Position numbers and translations under genes: made by a program. From JAFDWI01 sp963764215 (GTDB lineage: Bacteria; Actinomycetota; Acidimicrobiia; Acidimicrobiales; Iamiaceae): a stretch of DNA of 64,000 nt. The stretch lies in contig CAVXRS010000010.1 of assembly GCA_963764215.1 (NCBI GenBank), positions 1 through 64,000 of the forward strand, given 5' to 3'. The notes under the pieces were generated by a model. It was not told the origin of the DNA and did no database searches. It saw nothing but the letters and a program-made list of their open reading frames with translations. Shown here one piece after another: positions 36,571 through 46,228 of this stretch (within the stretch, counting starts at the first letter, position 1; every line of letters starts with the position of its first letter).

Positions 36571-37133
36571 TGATCCGAATAGTCGCGCTCCTGCATTCGC
36601 CGTCGCTCTTCCGCGGATACCTCCACGTTCGACGGCGTGAGCAGGTACACCGAATTCGCCACCTTCTCCATTTGCCCACCGACGCCGTAGCACAGCCCAC
36701 TGGCGAAGTCGATGAGCCGCCGGGCGAGATCACGATCGGCGTTCTGCAGGTTCATGATGACGGGCTGGTTGCCTTTGAACTTGTCGGCGAGTTCCTGGGC
36801 GTCGTTGAACGAGACCGGCGACACCGCGTGGGGCTTGGCATTGGCCGCCACCGGCATCGGCCGAACGGTCTGGGTGTGCCGCACCGGTTCGGCGCGCCGT
36901 TCCGGCTCGCCCGGTTCTGCGCTCCGGATCGGCCGGACCGCGCCGATGGCCGAAGTCGGCGGTGGTTCGTCCTCGTAGGCCACCTCGGGCGGCGCCTGGC
37001 GTGGGGCAGGCCTCGTGGGCAGCGTCGAGCGACGCGGCGGCTCGACCGCGGGCAGGTCGTCTTCGTAGTCGTCGTACTCGTCTTCGGGAGCCAGTCCCAG
37101 GTGGTACATGGTCTTGCGCCACAGTGTCGCCAT
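36567..37133 (-). CDS. sepF: Cell division protein SepF
   Basis: 188 residues. N-terminal amphipathic membrane-binding helix (MATLWRKTMYHLGL), acidic and Pro-rich linker, and a C-terminal SepF domain (SFNDAQELADKFKGNQPVIM, RRLIDFASGLCYGVGGQMEKV). It tethers FtsZ to the membrane in bacteria lacking FtsA; no ftsA is seen here. AGGAGG ribosome site 4 bases before the ATG fixes the start. Coupled to yggT. Confidence 0.95.
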   Translation of the reverse strand: MATLWRKTMYHLGLAPEDEYDDYEDDLPAVEPPRRSTLPTRPAPRQAPPEVAYEDEPPPTSAIGAVRPIRSAEPGEPERRAEPVRHTQTVRPMPVAANAKPHAVSPVSFNDAQELADKFKGNQPVIMNLQNADRDLARRLIDFASGLCYGVGGQMEKVANSVYLLTPSNVEVSAEERRRMQERDYSDQ

Positions 37134-37137
37134 CGAT

Positions 37138-37156
37138 CCTCCTGTGTACCAGGTTA
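37138..37156 (-). promoter_or_regulatory. sepF promoter -10 TAACCT (37151-37156) and AGGAGG ribosome site (37138-37143)
   Basis: The -10 lies 17 bases before the ATG, so transcription would begin near the ribosome site, leaving a very short leader. Confidence 0.35.
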
Positions 37157-37206
37157 GTTTCGCACAGTCCGACGCCGCGAGCAGGCACCCGCACGCCGAT
37201 GGATGG

Positions 37207-37851
37207 TCATGGTTCGAGCCAGATGAACGCCGCCTGACGACCGGTGTCCCCTCGTGCCCGGTGCGAGAAGTGCACCGGGCTGCACGCGGTGCACACGCCC
37301 GTGTCGTCGACCCCGTCCACGCCGAGTCGCCCGAGCACCGCGTGCACACCGGCGCTCACGTCCAGTGCAGGGGCGCCCCACGCGGTCGTCGACGCCACTT
37401 CCGGGCCCACCGCGGCGATCACGGCGTCCAGATCCCGGGGACCGAATTCGTAGCACCGGCTGCGGATGCAGGGTCCCAGCCACGCGGTGATGGCGGTGGC
37501 TCCCGCGTCCCGCATGGCCTCCACGGCGTGGTCGATCACCCCGGCAGCGAGTCCACGCCACCCGGCGTGCACCGCCGCCACGACCGTCGTCGAACCGAGC
37601 AACAGCGGCGCGCAGTCGGCGGTGACCACGCAGAGAGCTGCGTCTGGACACGCGGTGACTGCGGCGTCGGCCGCGCTCCCGCATCCCCCGCCCGGATGGT
37701 CCACGACGACGACGTCGGCGCCGTGCACCTGGGTCAGCCAGGTCGTCGGATGACCGGTGAGCGATCTTCCGCGGGTCGCCAGATCAGGCTCCGACGCGCC
37801 GAGCGCGAACGAACCGGCGCGGGCGTCGGTGAAGTGGACCGACGGCTTCAC
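37207..37851 (-). CDS. pgeF: PgeF/YfiH laccase-fold protein (peptidoglycan editing factor)
   Basis: 214 residues with the copper/zinc-type His-Cys-His set: LTQVHGADVVVVD, VTADCAPLLL and VAAVHAGWRGLAAGV, plus GPCIRSRCYEFG. In E. coli it prevents misincorporation of L-Ser into UDP-MurNAc peptide; other members act as purine nucleoside phosphorylases. GTG start 37851 lies 13 bases after ftsZ in the usual ftsZ-pgeF-sepF order. Confidence 0.92.
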   Translation of the reverse strand: MKPSVHFTDARAGSFALGASEPDLATRGRSLTGHPTTWLTQVHGADVVVVDHPGGGCGSAADAAVTACPDAALCVVTADCAPLLLGSTTVVAAVHAGWRGLAAGVIDHAVEAMRDAGATAITAWLGPCIRSRCYEFGPRDLDAVIAAVGPEVASTTAWGAPALDVSAGVHAVLGRLGVDGVDDTGVCTACSPVHFSHRARGDTGRQAAFIWLEP

Positions 37852-37864
37852 TCGAGCGGACGGG

Positions 37865-38946
37865 CTACTTCAGGAACGACGGAACGTCGAATTCGTCGGG
37901 ACCGTCATCGACTTCGTCCTCGTCGTCGGTGGCGAAGATGTCCGCCGCGCGGGCGGTTCGCCAGCGGACCGTTCGGACGGTTCGGATTCCCCGTCGTCCC
38001 AGCGGTCGAACCCGGCGGCGATCACGGTGACACGGACCTCGTCGCCCAATTCGTCGTCGATGACCGCTCCGAAGATGATGTTGGCGTCCGGATGGGCGAC
38101 ACCGTGGATGACCTCGGCGGCCTCGTTGACCTCGAACAGGCCGAGGTCGGATCCGCCGGAGATACTCAACAGGATCCCTCGGGCACCTTCGATCGAGGCT
38201 TCGAGCAGTGGCGACGAGATCGCATTGCGGGCCGCGTTGAGCGCCCGACCCTCGCCGGTGGCGTGACCGATCCCCATGAGCGCCGATCCGGCATTCGACA
38301 TGATCATCTTGACGTCGGCGAAGTCGGTGTTGATCAGGCCGGGCGTGGTGATCAGATCCGTGATGCCCTGGACCCCCTGGAGCAGCACCTCGTCCGCCAT
38401 CTTGAACGCGTTCACCATCGACGTCTTGTCGTTGGAGACCGAGAGCAGCCGATCGTTGGGGATGACGATCTGGGTGTCGACCTTCTCCTTGAGCTTCTGG
38501 ATACCGGCCTCGGCCTGAACCGAGCGCCGTCGTCCCTCGAAGGTGAAGGGCCGGGTGACCACGCCGATGGTCAAGGCCCCGATGTTCTTGGCGATCTCCG
38601 CGATCACCGGGGCGCCGCCGGTGCCGGTGCCACCACCCTTGCCGGCCGTGATGAAGACCATGTCGGCGCCCTTGAGCACCTCGGCGATCTCGTCCGCGTG
38701 GGATTCGGCGGCTTCCCGTCCGACCTCGGGGTCACTGCCGGCACCGAGTCCCCGGGTCAGTTCACGGCCGATGTCCAACTTCACATCTGCGTCGCTCATC
38801 AGCAGTGCCTGGGCATCGGTGTTCACCGCGATGAACTCCACGCCCTTGAGACCTGCGTCGATCATGCGGTTGACCGCGTTGACTCCGCCGCCGCCGATGC
38901 CGACGACCTTGATAACCGCAAGGTAGTTCTGCGGGTTTCCGGTCAT
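37865..38946 (-). CDS. ftsZ: Cell division protein FtsZ, one frameshift near 3' end
   Basis: Tubulin-like GTPase: KVVGIGGGGVNAVNRM, tubulin signature GKGGGTGTGGAPV, T7 loop NTDFADVKMIM. It polymerises at midcell. In the current frame the tail is non-family sequence; one base near 37955 restores ADIFATDDEDEVDDGPDEFD and the C-terminal peptide DVPSFLK with stop at 37865, the canonical FtsZ tail that binds SepF. ATG 38946 is favoured over 38955 because the GGAGG (38957-38961) is 10 bases from it but only one from the other. Confidence 0.93.
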
Positions 38947-38956
38947 GGGTGACATA

Positions 38957-38982
38957 CCTCCAGGAAATGGGTCGGAAGACCC
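38957..38982 (-). promoter_or_regulatory. ftsZ leader: GGAGG ribosome site and GGGTC/GACCC hairpin
   Basis: GGAGG at 38957-38961 is preceded, 7 bases upstream in the transcript, by a 5-bp stem (38969-38973 with 38978-38982) closing a 4-base loop. The stem could influence ribosome access; function not shown. Confidence 0.4.
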
Positions 38983-39037
38983 GGACGGGAACGATCGCAG
39001 AGCCCTGAGGAAACCGGATTCCACGGCGTTTTGACAC

Positions 39038-39062
39038 AACCCTCGGCCTGCGGTCGAGGGTT
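39038..39062 (-). terminator. Inverted repeat between ftsQ and ftsZ
   Basis: AACCCTCG (39038-39045) and CGAGGGTT (39055-39062) form a perfect 8-bp stem with a 9-base loop, 29 bases after the end of ftsQ. Could attenuate read-through into ftsZ or stabilise a processed ftsZ mRNA. No U-tract. Confidence 0.35.
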
Positions 39063-39090
39063 CGATCTTCCCCACGGAGTGGGGCGCACG

Positions 39091-39885
39091 CTAGGCACAA
39101 CCATACTCCGGGGTCAAGGTCGGCGAAGCGGGTACCGACACGTCGAGGGTGCAGCCGGACTTCAGGCCGCCGAGATGGTCCAGCATCGTCGACAGCGACG
39201 CGTACTTCGCCACGAGATCCTCCCCGCCACCGAGGTCGACCTTCCCCCCCGAGGCGAGCTCGACGACCACCGAGCGGTCCTTGGCGAGGCGGAACCCGGC
39301 GATGTGGTTCCGAAGGTGTGCCGGCAGCACTGCCACCGTGCGGAGCAGGATTTGGGCCCCCTCGATCTGTCGCCCCACCGGAACCGGTCGGACTCCTGTC
39401 AGTTGGGGCAGTGCGGTGTGGCCCGCGTCGCCGACCTGGAGCACCCGGCCGGTGCGGTCGACGAGCGAAGCCGTCCGACCGCTGACGACCCGGGCGACCG
39501 GCCGCCGGTCGGTCAGGCGCACCTGGACCCGATCGGGCCACTGCCGGGAGACCTTCGCGGTCGCCACCCACGGCAGCGCTTCGAGACGGTCCGCGGCCCG
39601 CCCCGGCGAAACGTCGAACATCGCCGCACCTGGTCGGATTCCCGTCGCCTTCTCGACCTCGGCCCGGGTCACGTGGGACGAGCCTTCGACCGCGACGGTG
39701 TGGACCGCGAGCAGCGGCGAGCGCATGAGCGCCCAGGCCCCCACCGCCAATGCCACCAGGATCCCGAGGGCGAGGACGCGGCGCAGTCGACGACGACCCT
39801 GGTCGCGGCGCACGTCGACCCGGCGTCGACGCAGGCGCGCCGGGACGATCACCCGACCGTCGGACGACCGCAGGGTGGTCGTCAC
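39091..39885 (-). CDS. ftsQ: Cell division protein FtsQ (DivIB)
   Basis: 264 residues. Arg-rich cytoplasmic N-terminus, one membrane helix (about residues 37-55, LALGILVALAVGAWALM), POTRA domain (LLAVHTVAVEGSSHVTRAEV to DRVQVRLTDRRPVARV) and a C-terminal FtsQ beta domain. It links FtsL/FtsB to the early divisome outside the membrane. GTG start overlaps the reconstructed murC stop (GTGA). Confidence 0.9.
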   Translation of the reverse strand: MTTTLRSSDGRVIVPARLRRRRVDVRRDQGRRRLRRVLALGILVALAVGAWALMRSPLLAVHTVAVEGSSHVTRAEVEKATGIRPGAAMFDVSPGRAADRLEALPWVATAKVSRQWPDRVQVRLTDRRPVARVVSGRTASLVDRTGRVLQVGDAGHTALPQLTGVRPVPVGRQIEGAQILLRTVAVLPAHLRNHIAGFRLAKDRSVVVELASGGKVDLGGGEDLVAKYASLSTMLDHLGGLKSGCTLDVSVPASPTLTPEYGCA

Positions 39886-41346
39886 CTTGACCCGCCCGAC
39901 GAGGCGTCGTCCGAAGAGGGCATGACGCCATTCTCATCGCTCGAGTCCGAAGGAACGTGGATCCCCTCCCAGGTGGTGACCAGATCGGTGCTCAGCGTGG
40001 TGATGTCCCCTGCGCCCAAGCGTCAGACAGAGGTCGCCCGGTCGCAACTCCCGGTCGAGGAACGCGACCAGGTCACCTCGTCGTGGCAGATAGACGACAC
40101 GCGTGCGGGGATGGGCGTCGAGGACCGCGTGCACCAGCAGCTCGCCGGACACCCCGGGACGAGGCGCCTCGCCCGCCGCGTACACATCGGTCAGCACCAC
40201 GACGTCCGCTCGTTCGAACGCGTCCGCATAGCTCTGCCAGAGCGTCGCCGTGCGGCTGTAGCGGTGCGGTTGGAACACCGCCACGATCCGATCGAACCCT
40301 CCCGCCGCGGCCGTGTCCAAGCGCGGCGACCAGCTCGCCGGGGATGTGCGCGTAGTCATCGACGAAGGTGACCCCGCGTGCCGTGCCCCGGAACTCGTAG
40401 CGACGTGCCACCCCGCCGAATCGCTCGAGCGCTGCCACCACCGGCGCTACTCGTAGCCCAGTTCCACGGCCATCGCGAGGGCGGCGGTGGCATTGCGGGC
40501 GTTGTGACGGCCGGGAAGGGGCAGCGCCACCGACACCGGGTCGCGATCCGCGTGGAGGACCGTGAACGACACCGACGCCCGTGCCTCGACGATCTCCGTG
40601 ATCCGGTAGTCGGCAACCGGCGACGTTCCGTACGTCACGCACGCGGCTTGCTCGGCCAACTCGACGGCTCCGGCGTCGTCGGCGCACACGACCCGTGGAC
40701 CGGGTGCACCGCGGACGAATGCGCCGAACGCATCCTTCAGGGCCCGCGTCGCGGCCAACGGCTCGGCGCCGTAGTGCTCGAGGTGGTCCGGTTCGAGACT
40801 GGTCACGATGACCGCCCCGGTGCCCAGGCGGAGAAACGATCCGTCCGACTCGTCGGCCTCGACGACGAACCGTCCGCCTTCTTCCCATCCCGCACCGCTT
40901 CCGATCTCGTTCACGTCGCCACCGATGACGAACGACGGGCGGCCACCCGCCTCGCGCAGCGCGAGCGCCAACATCGAGGACGTCGTCGTCTTCCCGTGCG
41001 TGCCGGCCACCGCCACCGTGGGGCGGTTCCGAGCGAGTTCACCGAGCACCTCGGATCGGTGCAGCACGGGAATTCCCTGGGCGCGAGCGGCCCGGATCTC
41101 CGGGTTCGATTCCAGCACGGCGGTCGACGTCACCACCGCGTCGACCCCGGTGACCACCTGGGGATCGTGTCCGATGTTGACCTCGGCCCCCAGCGCCCGC
41201 ACCCGCTGGACCGCGGCGGAGTCCCTCAGGTCGCTCCCGGTCACGTGATGCCCCATGCCGACAAGGACCGCCGCGACCGCATTCATACCGGTGCCGCCCA
41301 CCCCGACCACGTGGAGGCGCCGTGGCACGGCGAGATCAAAGGCCAT
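39882..41346 (-). CDS. murC: UDP-N-acetylmuramate-L-alanine ligase, three frame breaks
   Basis: Mur ligase adding L-Ala to UDP-MurNAc. N-terminal Rossmann GVGGTGMNAVAAVL, ATP site VAGTHGKTTTSSML, VVEADESDGSFL, and the central SLEPDHLEHYG are in one frame to a stop at 40447. The remainder continues in other frames: VAPVVAALERFGG, VTFVDDYAHIPGE (DDYAH motif), VAVFQPHRYSRT and finally LTLGAGDITTLSTDL. Breaks are near 40448, 40318 and 40018. Total about 488 residues. ATG 41346 overlaps the murG end by 11 bases. Confidence 0.92.
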
Positions 41347-42480
41347 CGGCCACCTCCAGCACGACGCGTGCTGCGGCGTCGGCGGCGTCGAGGTGGGCGG
41401 CGGCGCGCATCGCGGCCGACATGGCCGATCGACGCTCGGGATCGTCGATGAGCGGACCCCAACAGCTCGGCGAGGTGTCCCGCGTCGCAGTCCGCGTCGT
41501 CGAGGAGCTCCGCAGCCCCGGCCCGGACCAGGTGCTTCGGCATTGGCCCGCTGATGGTCCCGTGGGGCGATGGGGAGCGGCACCAGAACGGCCGGGCACC
41601 CCGAAGGCGGCCAGTTCGGCGACCCCGCCTCCGGCCCGGCTGACCACGACGTCGGCGGCGCTCAGCGCCAGGTCCATCTGCTCCTCGTACGCGACGGTCT
41701 GGTAGCACAGGCCCCCCGACCGAGACCGGTCGGCGGGTCCGCCATGTCGGCGTGGTCGCGCCGGCCGAGGACGTGACGGATCGCCACGTCTCGCCGGTCC
41801 TTCCAACCATGGCGAGCGCGCAGCACGGCCTGGTTGACGTTGCGCGCACCGAGGGAGCCGGTGGCGACCAGGACCACGGTTCGATCAGCCGGCAGGCCAA
41901 GGGTCGCCCTGGCCTCGGCCCGCACCTGTTCGGGGGCGTCCGCGAGGGCCCGGGCTGCCGAGACGATCTCGTCGCGCAGCGGATTGCCGGTCACGGTCGG
42001 ACCGCGGCAGGTCGGTGCCGGGGAAGGCGACGACACTCCGCCTCGCCGAACGACGCAACGTCCGGTTCACCGCCCCGGCGCGGGCGTTCTGCTCGCACAG
42101 CACGAGCTTGCGGCGCCGCGATGACCGCCCCTGCCCCACGGCGAAGCTGGCATAGCCACCGAGGACCACGACCACCGCCGGACGCTGGTCGACGGACCAG
42201 CCCGATGCCCCGCACGAGACCACGTGCCAACTGCCCGACGGCGCGCAGGTTGACGAGGGTCAGGCGACGCTGCACTCCCCGACCGGGCAGCTCGGTGAGG
42301 GCGTAGCCGGCCGCCGGGACGAGCTCGCGTTCAACGCCCCGATTCCCGCCCGCGAAGGCGATCGTTCGCCGCTCGATCCCCCGTGCCACGAGCGCATCGG
42401 CCAGGGCGATGCCCGGCAGGAGGTGGCCGGCCGTCCCCCGCCGGCAATGAGGATCCCTGCGGTGTCGTCCCATCCGTCAC
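41336..42480 (-). CDS. murG: MurG glycosyltransferase (lipid II synthase), about ten frame breaks
   Basis: All landmarks of MurG are present but scattered over three frames: ILIAGGG then TAGHLLPGIALADAL, VVVVLGGYASFAVG, LCEQNARAGAVNRTL, AFPGTDLPR, TVTGNPLRDEIVSAA, VVLVATGSLGARNVNQAV, GLCYQTVAYEEQMDLAL, VVSRAGGGVAELAAFG, LVPLPIAPRDHQRANAEA and AGAAELLDDADCDAGHLAEL. It transfers GlcNAc to lipid I at the inner membrane face. GTG 42480 overlaps the ftsW stop. The density of breaks (roughly one per 115 bases) exceeds the rest of the window and points to poor local sequence, not gene decay. Confidence 0.88.
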
Positions 42481-43712
42481 CGCGTCCGGTCCGGTCGGGG
42501 GCGGGGTGGCGCGCCACGTTCAGCAGCAGGCCCACCGCGGCCAGGGTGACCATCAGTGAGGTTCCCCCGTAGGAGATGAAGGGCAGCGGAACCCCGGTGA
42601 TCGGCAGGATGCCGACCACCGCGCCGATGTTCACGAAGGCCTGGACCACGATCCAGGTGGTGATCCCGACGGCGAGCCAGGCGTCGAAACGGTGCTCGGC
42701 GCGGAAGGCGATGCGGATGCCGAGCACGCCGAAAGCGATGAAGAGCCCCACCACCGCCGCAGCGCCGACCAGGCCGAGTTCCTCGCCGATGATCGCGAAG
42801 ATGAAATCGGTGTGCGCGAAGGGGAGAAAGCCCCACTTCGCCCGCGACGAACCCAGGCCGACGCCGAAGGGGCCGCCACCGGCCAGTCCCACCTGCGACT
42901 GGATGAGCTGATAGCCGTTGTGCTGGGGGTCGGCCCAGGGATTCAGGAACGACAGCATCCTGGCCCGGCGGTAACTCGACCCGAAGGCCAGCAGGACGGC
43001 AGCCACGGCGCCCGAGCAGCCCCCAACCCGCCAGGGGCGCCCTGGGGACACCGGCGGCGTAGAGGACGGAGAAGACGATCACGGCGATGACGATGGTGGT
43101 GCCCAGATTGGGTTGCGCCATGACCAGCGCCGCGACCACGCCGAGCCCCAGCATCACCGGTCGGATCGACACACGGGCCACCTGGAGGTACGCACCGTTG
43201 CGGTCCAGCCAGTCCGCGGTCACGACGACGACGACCAGCTTGACGATCTCGGACGGCTGGATCTGGATGGGTCCGACACCGATCCACCGGGTGGCGCCGT
43301 TGGCGGTCACCCCGAGTCCGGGGACGTGGACCGCCAGGAGACCCACGATGCACAGCCCCAGCGCCGCGAGCCCGAACCGGCGGATCCGCGCCGTCGGCAG
43401 GTGGACGAGTCCGGCGGCACACAGCAGTCCGACGAGCGCGAACTCGACCTGTTTCCGGAAGTAGGTCCAGGAGGATCCGGTCTGGTTCAGGCTGATGACC
43501 GACGAGGCCGAGAGCACCATGACCAGTCCGATGATGTTCAGCACCGCCACCACCGACAGGAGCCACCAGAACAGTGAGGTGTCGGACCCGGGAGAGTCAG
43601 GACCCGACGCAGGAACGGGGTCCTGGAGCGTTGCGCCGATCGGGGTCGGTGGTGGTGCACCCGTCGCTGGGAGCCAGGGGGGACGTCGATCGTGGTCATG
43701 GGGCGCTCTCAC
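42477..43712 (-). CDS. ftsW: SEDS peptidoglycan polymerase FtsW, two or three frame breaks
   Basis: Ten-helix SEDS protein: FGLAALGLCIVGLLAVHVP, ATRWIGVGPIQIQPSEIVKL (conserved), MAQPNLGTTIVIAVIVF, then after a break near 43010 NPWADPQHNGYQLIQSQVGL (catalytic Asp loop region) and LPFISYGGTSLMVTLAAVG. A second break, in a C-run near 42505, restores the end APRPDRTR with stop 42477. Polymerises septal glycan with FtsI. The start is unsure: a 6-C run after an ATG at 43702 would give MTTIDVPPWLPATG if one C is missing; the GTG at 43712 needs no change. Confidence 0.92.
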   Translation of the reverse strand: MRAPHDHDRRPPWLPATGAPPPTPIGATLQDPVPASGPDSPGSDTSLFWWLLSVVAVLNIIGLVMVLSASSVISLNQTGSSWTYFRKQVEFALVGLLCAAGLVHLPTARIRRFGLAALGLCIVGLLAVHVPGLGVTANGATRWIGVGPIQIQPSEIVKLVVVVVTADWLDRNGAYLQVARVSIRPVMLGLGVVAALVMAQPNLGTTIVIAVIVFSVLYAAGVPRAPLAGWGLLGRRGCRPAGLRVELPPGQDAVVPESLGRPPAQRLSAHPVAGGTGRWRPLRRRPGFVAGEVGLSPLRAHRFHLRDHRRGTRPGRRCGGGGALHRFRRARHPHRLPRRAPFRRLARRRDHHLDRGPGLREHRRGGRHPADHRGSAALHLLRGNLTDGHPGRGGPAAERGAPPRPRPDRTR

Positions 43713-43775
43713 CGACCGGTCGCACCCACCAAGCCTTGTCGACGCCGCCCCCGTCGAACGCGGATACCCCCGGGT

Positions 43776-44809
43776 TCACCGACCCAACCCCATGTGGAGG
43801 AAGTCCGCGTAGAACACGCCCAGACCCACCACCGTGCAGAGACCGGCGATGATCCAGAAACGGATGATCACCGTGGTCTCGGGCCACCCCTTCTGCTCAT
43901 AGTGGTGGTGGACCGGGGCCATCCGGTAGATCCGCTTGCCGAACAGCCGGAAGCTGGCGACCTGCAGGATCACCGACGCGGTCTCGTACACGAAGAGCCC
44001 GCCGATGATCGGCAGCAGCAACTGGGTGTTGGAGAGCAGGGCGAGCCCACCGAGTCCGGCGCCGATCGCCAGGGCTCCCGTATCGCCCATGAAGATCTGC
44101 GCCGGCGCGGCGTTCCACCAGAGGAAACCCGCGAGAGCGCCCGCCATCGCCACGGCCACGACGGAGAGATCGAGCGCGTGGGGCACGTCGTAGATCGGGA
44201 TAGCGGAACTGCCCAGAAGCAGATGATCGCATAGGCGATGAAGGCCTGGACCGCGGCCCCCGAGGCCAGTCCGTCGAGACCGTCGGTGAGGTTCACCGCA
44301 TTGGTCGCCCCCAGGATCAGCAGCAACGCCCAGACCACCCACAGCCAGGCCGGCATCGTCCAGTTGATGCTGTTGTAGCGCGTGAAGCTCAGCTCCAGGT
44401 GCGGTTTCGACAGGTTCAGGCTCAGCAGCGTGAAGCAGATGGCAACCGCGAACAGTCCGCCGAACTTGGCGCTCTTCGACAAGCCCAGGTTGCGGGCGTT
44501 CGCGACCTTGATCCAGTCGTCCGCGAGGCCGACGCCGCCCGCGGCGACGATGAGGAACATCACGAACATCCCCGATCGGGTGAAGACCAGTCCCGGCCGG
44601 ACGTGTGCGGACAGGTAGCCGAATGCGGCCGCGCCGACGATCGCCACTCCTCCGGCAGTCGGGGTCCCGGCCTTCGCGAGATGTTGGGTCGGCCCGTCCG
44701 CACGGATCGGCTGACCGACGCGGTGCCGTTGCAACCAGCCCAGCAGGATCCTGGTTCCCACGAGCGAGAACGCGAACGAAACCGAACCGGCGATGACCAA
44801 CGCGATCAT
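43776..44809 (-). CDS. mraY: Phospho-MurNAc-pentapeptide transferase, one frameshift
   Basis: Membrane enzyme making lipid I from UDP-MurNAc-pentapeptide and undecaprenyl phosphate. Motifs: GTPTAGGVAIVGAA, GLADDWIKV (Asp-Asp pair), NAVNLTDGLDGLASG, FMGDTGALAIGAGLG, and the C-terminal MAPVHHHYEQKGWPE (HHH). A break near 44205 moves the frame within CFLGSSAIPIYD. ATG 44809 is preferred to GTG 44818 because it overlaps the murE stop (ATGA). The next gene downstream is ftsW, with no murD between. Confidence 0.94.
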
Positions 44810-46228
44810 GACGCCCACCCCCGCTCGGCGAGCAGGGCGCGCGCCACCGCCCGGTCGTCGAAGGCGACGGTCGCCTCGCCGATCGTCTGGGTCGCTTCGT
44901 GGCCCTTGCCGGCGATCACCACGACGTCCCCCTCCCGGGCCTCATCCAGGAGCGCGGCGATCGCGGCCCGCCGATCCGGCAGCACGTGCACGTGCGCGCG
45001 GGATCCGATTCCCTGGCTGATCTGGTCGATGATCACGTTCGGGTCCTCATGGCGCGGATTGTCATTGGTGATCATGATCACATCTGCACGGTCCCGGACC
45101 GTGGCACCCATGAGCGGGCGTTTGGCCGCATCACGGTCTCCGCCCGCCCCGAAGGCCACCAGCACGCGACCCCCTTCGGCGATTTCGCGGGCAGTTTCGA
45201 GAAGCTTGGCCAAGCCGTCCGGGGTGTGGGCGAAGTCGACCACCACCCGGAACGGCTGGCCCACGCTGATTGCCTCGAAGCGTCCGGGCACCACGGCCGA
45301 GGCTCCCAAACCGTCACGGATCACCTCGTCGGCAACTCCCAGGGCCGACGCGGTGGTGGCGGCGGCGACGGCGTTGGCGACGTTGAACCTCCCCGACAGC
45401 GCCGTAGTCACCAGCGCGCCGTGCCAGGTGAACACCACCGGATCCACCGAGATGACCGGTTCGGCGTCGGCCAGTGCGAAACCTTCCGTGGGAATGGTGG
45501 ACGCATCCAGCAGCAGCCGACCGTAGCGATCGTCGAGGGCCACGACTGCGCGCTCGGAGAGATCCGGTTCGAAGAGTCGGGCCTTGGCCCGGAAGTAGTC
45601 CTCCATGGTCCCGTGGAAGTCGAGGTGCTCCGGACTCAGGTTCGTGAACACGGCGACCTCGAAGCGAGTGCCGGTTACCCGGTGTTGGGTGAGCGCATGA
45701 CTGGACACCTCCATGACCACCGTGGTGTGACCCTGGTCTCGGAACGCCGCGAGTTGCCGCTGCAATTCGGTGGATTCCGGTGTGGTACGCGCGCCGGTGA
45801 GCGTGCCGATCACCCCGGTGGGCCGGCCGGCCGCGGCGGTGACCGCGGCGATGAGCGCCACGGTGGTCGTCTTCCCGTTGGTTCCGGTCACCCCGACGAC
45901 CTGCATCGCCGACGACGGGTCGTCGTGGACCTTCGCCGCACAGTGCCCCAGGGCGGTGCGCACCTCGGGAACCTGGATCTCCGGGACACCGAGGTCCAGC
46001 GGCTTCTCGACGAGCAGCGCGACCGCGCCGGCCGCGCACGCCGCCGGCGCATGGTCGTGGCCATCCGCGTGCGCTGCCGACCACACAGGCGAACAGGGCG
46101 CCGGACCGGACCCGGGTGCTGTCGTGTTCCACGTCGTCGACCACCACGGTGTCGTCACCGTTGCAGTGCGCCTCGAGCCCACGCTGGAGCAGGCGATCGA
46201 CCAGAGCCCCCAGGGTGGTCGCGCTCAT
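44806..46228 (-). CDS. murE: UDP-MurNAc-tripeptide synthetase (meso-diaminopimelate-adding), one frameshift
   Basis: Mur ligase: N-terminal MSATTLGALVDRLLQRGL, DSTRVRSGALFACV, then after a break near 46080 DGHDHAPAACAAGAVALLVE; ATP site VVGVTGTNGKTTTVAL; VMEVSSHALTQHRV; and the DNPR motif (MITNDNPRHEDP) that marks meso-diaminopimelate specificity. About 474 residues. ATG 46228 overlaps the ftsI stop. In most clusters murF follows; here mraY does. Confidence 0.94.

Noticed and set aside
38947..39090. Riboswitch or small RNA gene upstream of ftsZ
   Set aside because: Only simple hairpins were found and no known riboswitch consensus matched by eye.
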